A stretch of 38,767 nucleotides of DNA, taken from a virus. Of the stretch, positions 37,558-38,767 are shown piece by piece. The stretch lies in IMG/VR virus record IMGVR_UViG_3300043425_000152, positions 1 through 38,767 of that record. The stretch is one strand, 5' to 3'. The position numbers and the translations under genes were made by a program. Below the pieces are notes generated by a model. It made no database searches. It worked only from the letters and a program-made list of their open reading frames with translations, and was not told the origin of the DNA. Every line of letters begins with the position of its first letter. Positions within the stretch are counted from its first letter, which is position 1.

Positions 37558-38767
37558 TTATCGTGCGTTAGCTTGTGCAAAAGGGTTTTCAGCAAAACAG
37601 GCGTAGATATAAGTAGCGCCATTCCCATTATATACATCTGATGATGAACGCAACTTAAAGCCATTACTCAATATATCAAATTGAGCTCCAGGTTCATTAT
37701 TATCTTCCGCATTTGATAAATTCGGAAACAATGCTTTACCTGCTATATTATAAGTGCTGCGTGTTGTATCGTGAATTGCCCAGTTTGCATTTGTTGCGCT
37801 ATCTGTTCTTTTAGTCATCACAAACTTAGGTCTAAATCCTGTATACACAAAAATACCATCAGAACTGCCATTACCTGTATATGAACTAAATTTAGAAAAT
37901 CCAGCAATTTCAGAGAAGCAGTAGGCAACGTAGGTGGAGCCATTAGCATTGACGTTATTAACAGTAGATGAACCTGCTGTAAATTGAAACGTAGCAGATG
38001 TATTTGTGCTTTGATACCCCAAAGAACCGTTAGTACCACCACCACTAGAAGCAGCATCAGTTAAATTTAAATCTATCCATTGATTTGGAATACCAACATG
38101 GTTTACTTTCCATGCCCCAGTTGCGCTTCTGCATTTATGAATAACCATCTTTGGTGCTACGCCAAGCCCATGACCAACAGTTGCGCTAGATACGCCATTA
38201 CCTGTATAAGTCACCACACTCACACCAGCAGTAGGATTAGCCCTTACCTGTGATGAGATAGTACCGTTAGTGTTGGTTACAGTAGATGAGCCAGCATCCC
38301 ATTGCCAGCCTACATAAGTATCAGAAGCAATATTCCATCCATAATATGAAGCACCAGTAGAATCAGCACCAAGAGTAAAACCATTAGAATTAAATGCAGT
38401 AACGCTAGTCTTTCCTGTGTATTCTGCATCAACGACATTAGATGATAATGTTGCGCCTGTACCACGAACAGTATCAGCAAGCATATGCCATTGTGCTGAA
38501 ACACCACCGCCACGCTTTTTAAGCCATACTAAATCAGGGCTAAATCCACCAGCATTAGTAATTGTTTGTGTTGCACCTGTACCAGTATATAGCGTTGCAT
38601 CAAATACCGTATTGCCCTTCTTAATCGTAGCAGCAGGAAGATTAGCTGTGCATAGTGCTTTAAACCCTGTAGGTGGAGTGTAAGCGAATGAGCGTTGACC
38701 GAAGTTAGCTGATGCAGTAGTGGAACTTGCACCGCTACCATGCAATACTGCAAAGTAATAATCTAGT
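37558..38767 (-). CDS. Tail fibre/receptor-binding protein, C-terminal part
   Basis: This is the continuation of the gene that starts at 1366. The apparent TTG start at 38745 is not real: the same residues (LHGSGASSTT) occur mid-protein in the other copy. The part is rich in Gly, Ser, Thr and aromatic residues, with repeated beta-type segments such as WLKKRGG, VGWQWDAGSSTV and FRPKFVMTKR. These suggest one or two further jelly-roll units of the kind found in phage fibres with several tandem lectin-like domains. It ends in a polar tail (ENPFAQANAR). The next gene (37015-37548) follows after 9 bases in the same direction. Confidence 0.8.
   Translation of the reverse strand, partial: LDYYFAVLHGSGASSTTASANFGQRSFAYTPPTGFKALCTANLPAATIKKGNTVFDATLYTGTGATQTITNAGGFSPDLVWLKKRGGGVSAQWHMLADTVRGTGATLSSNVVDAEYTGKTSVTAFNSNGFTLGADSTGASYYGWNIASDTYVGWQWDAGSSTVTNTNGTISSQVRANPTAGVSVVTYTGNGVSSATVGHGLGVAPKMVIHKCRSATGAWKVNHVGIPNQWIDLNLTDAASSGGGTNGSLGYQSTNTSATFQFTAGSSTVNNVNANGSTYVAYCFSEIAGFSKFSSYTGNGSSDGIFVYTGFRPKFVMTKRTDSATNANWAIHDTTRSTYNIAGKALFPNLSNAEDNNEPGAQFDILSNGFKLRSSSDVYNGNGATYIYACFAENPFAQANAR
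38622..38767. repeat. Terminal redundancy, right copy
   Basis: Second copy of the 146-base overlap with 1-146, 145 of 146 identical. Removing one copy gives a circle of 38,621 bp. The silent third-position difference suggests a mixed phage population or a base-calling error, not functional divergence. Confidence 0.95.

Noticed and set aside
38517-38745. TTG at 38745 as the start of the tail-fibre gene
   Set aside because: The same bases in the left overlap copy are internal codons of a longer frame starting at 1366.
1-38767. Long direct terminal repeats of a transposon or a T7-type defined terminal repeat
   Set aside because: The 146-base repeat splits a continuous reading frame exactly in frame (2430 nt total), which fits a circular or permuted genome written with overlap.
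1-38767. CRISPR array
   Set aside because: No regularly spaced short direct repeats with unique spacers; the tandem repeats seen are coding.

Overview
This window is a complete genome of a small lytic tailed phage, most likely a podovirus. The last 146 bases (38622-38767) repeat the first 146 (1-146) with one difference, and one long tail-fibre gene reads in frame across the join (1366 down to 1, then 38621 down to 37558). The non-redundant circle is therefore 38,621 bp. No integrase, repressor gene, DNA polymerase, helicase, primase, RNA polymerase or tRNA gene was recognised. The host must be a bacterium using the usual DnaA box TTATCCACA. A Gram-negative aquatic proteobacterium is plausible: size and gene layout recall, from memory, phages of freshwater and marine Methylophilales. 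That host guess is unproven. Layout: the circle has two opposed arms. The rightward (+) early arm runs from 14995 to about 24168. It carries an ArdC-like antirestriction protein, a two-domain mini sliding clamp related to DnaN, a YqaJ-type exonuclease, a RecT annealing protein, an SSB-like candidate, a RusA resolvase, a glycosyltransferase and many small proteins. The leftward (-) late arm begins at 14426, runs down through position 1, re-enters at 38621 and ends at 24380. In transcription order it holds four small genes, two related unknown proteins, large terminase, a candidate small terminase, portal, scaffold, major capsid protein, decoration-like proteins, adaptor, stabilisation protein, fibre proteins, an HNH endonuclease, a repeat-containing fibre, an acyl carrier protein with a ketoacyl-ACP synthase, a T7-gp13-like protein, four internal virion (DNA ejection) proteins, and the lysis genes (endolysin, holin candidates). 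The arms diverge from an AT-rich 568-bp region (14427-14994) and converge on a 211-bp palindrome-rich segment (24169-24379). How it appears to work: the phage seems to borrow the host replisome. Four DnaA boxes at 11-12 bp spacing lie beside an AT-rich tract (18451-18608), and the mini clamp keeps domain II and the C-terminal partner-binding residues of DnaN. Exonuclease, RecT and RusA would drive recombination-dependent concatemer formation for packaging. Early genes share an unusual leader (CTAAC...GAGGGGCTTTATTATG), in two places preceded by covarying double stem-loops. Late genes are packed with TAATG or ATGA stop-start overlaps, so translation is strongly coupled. The most striking cargo is the ACP-ketosynthase pair placed directly before the virion ejection proteins.
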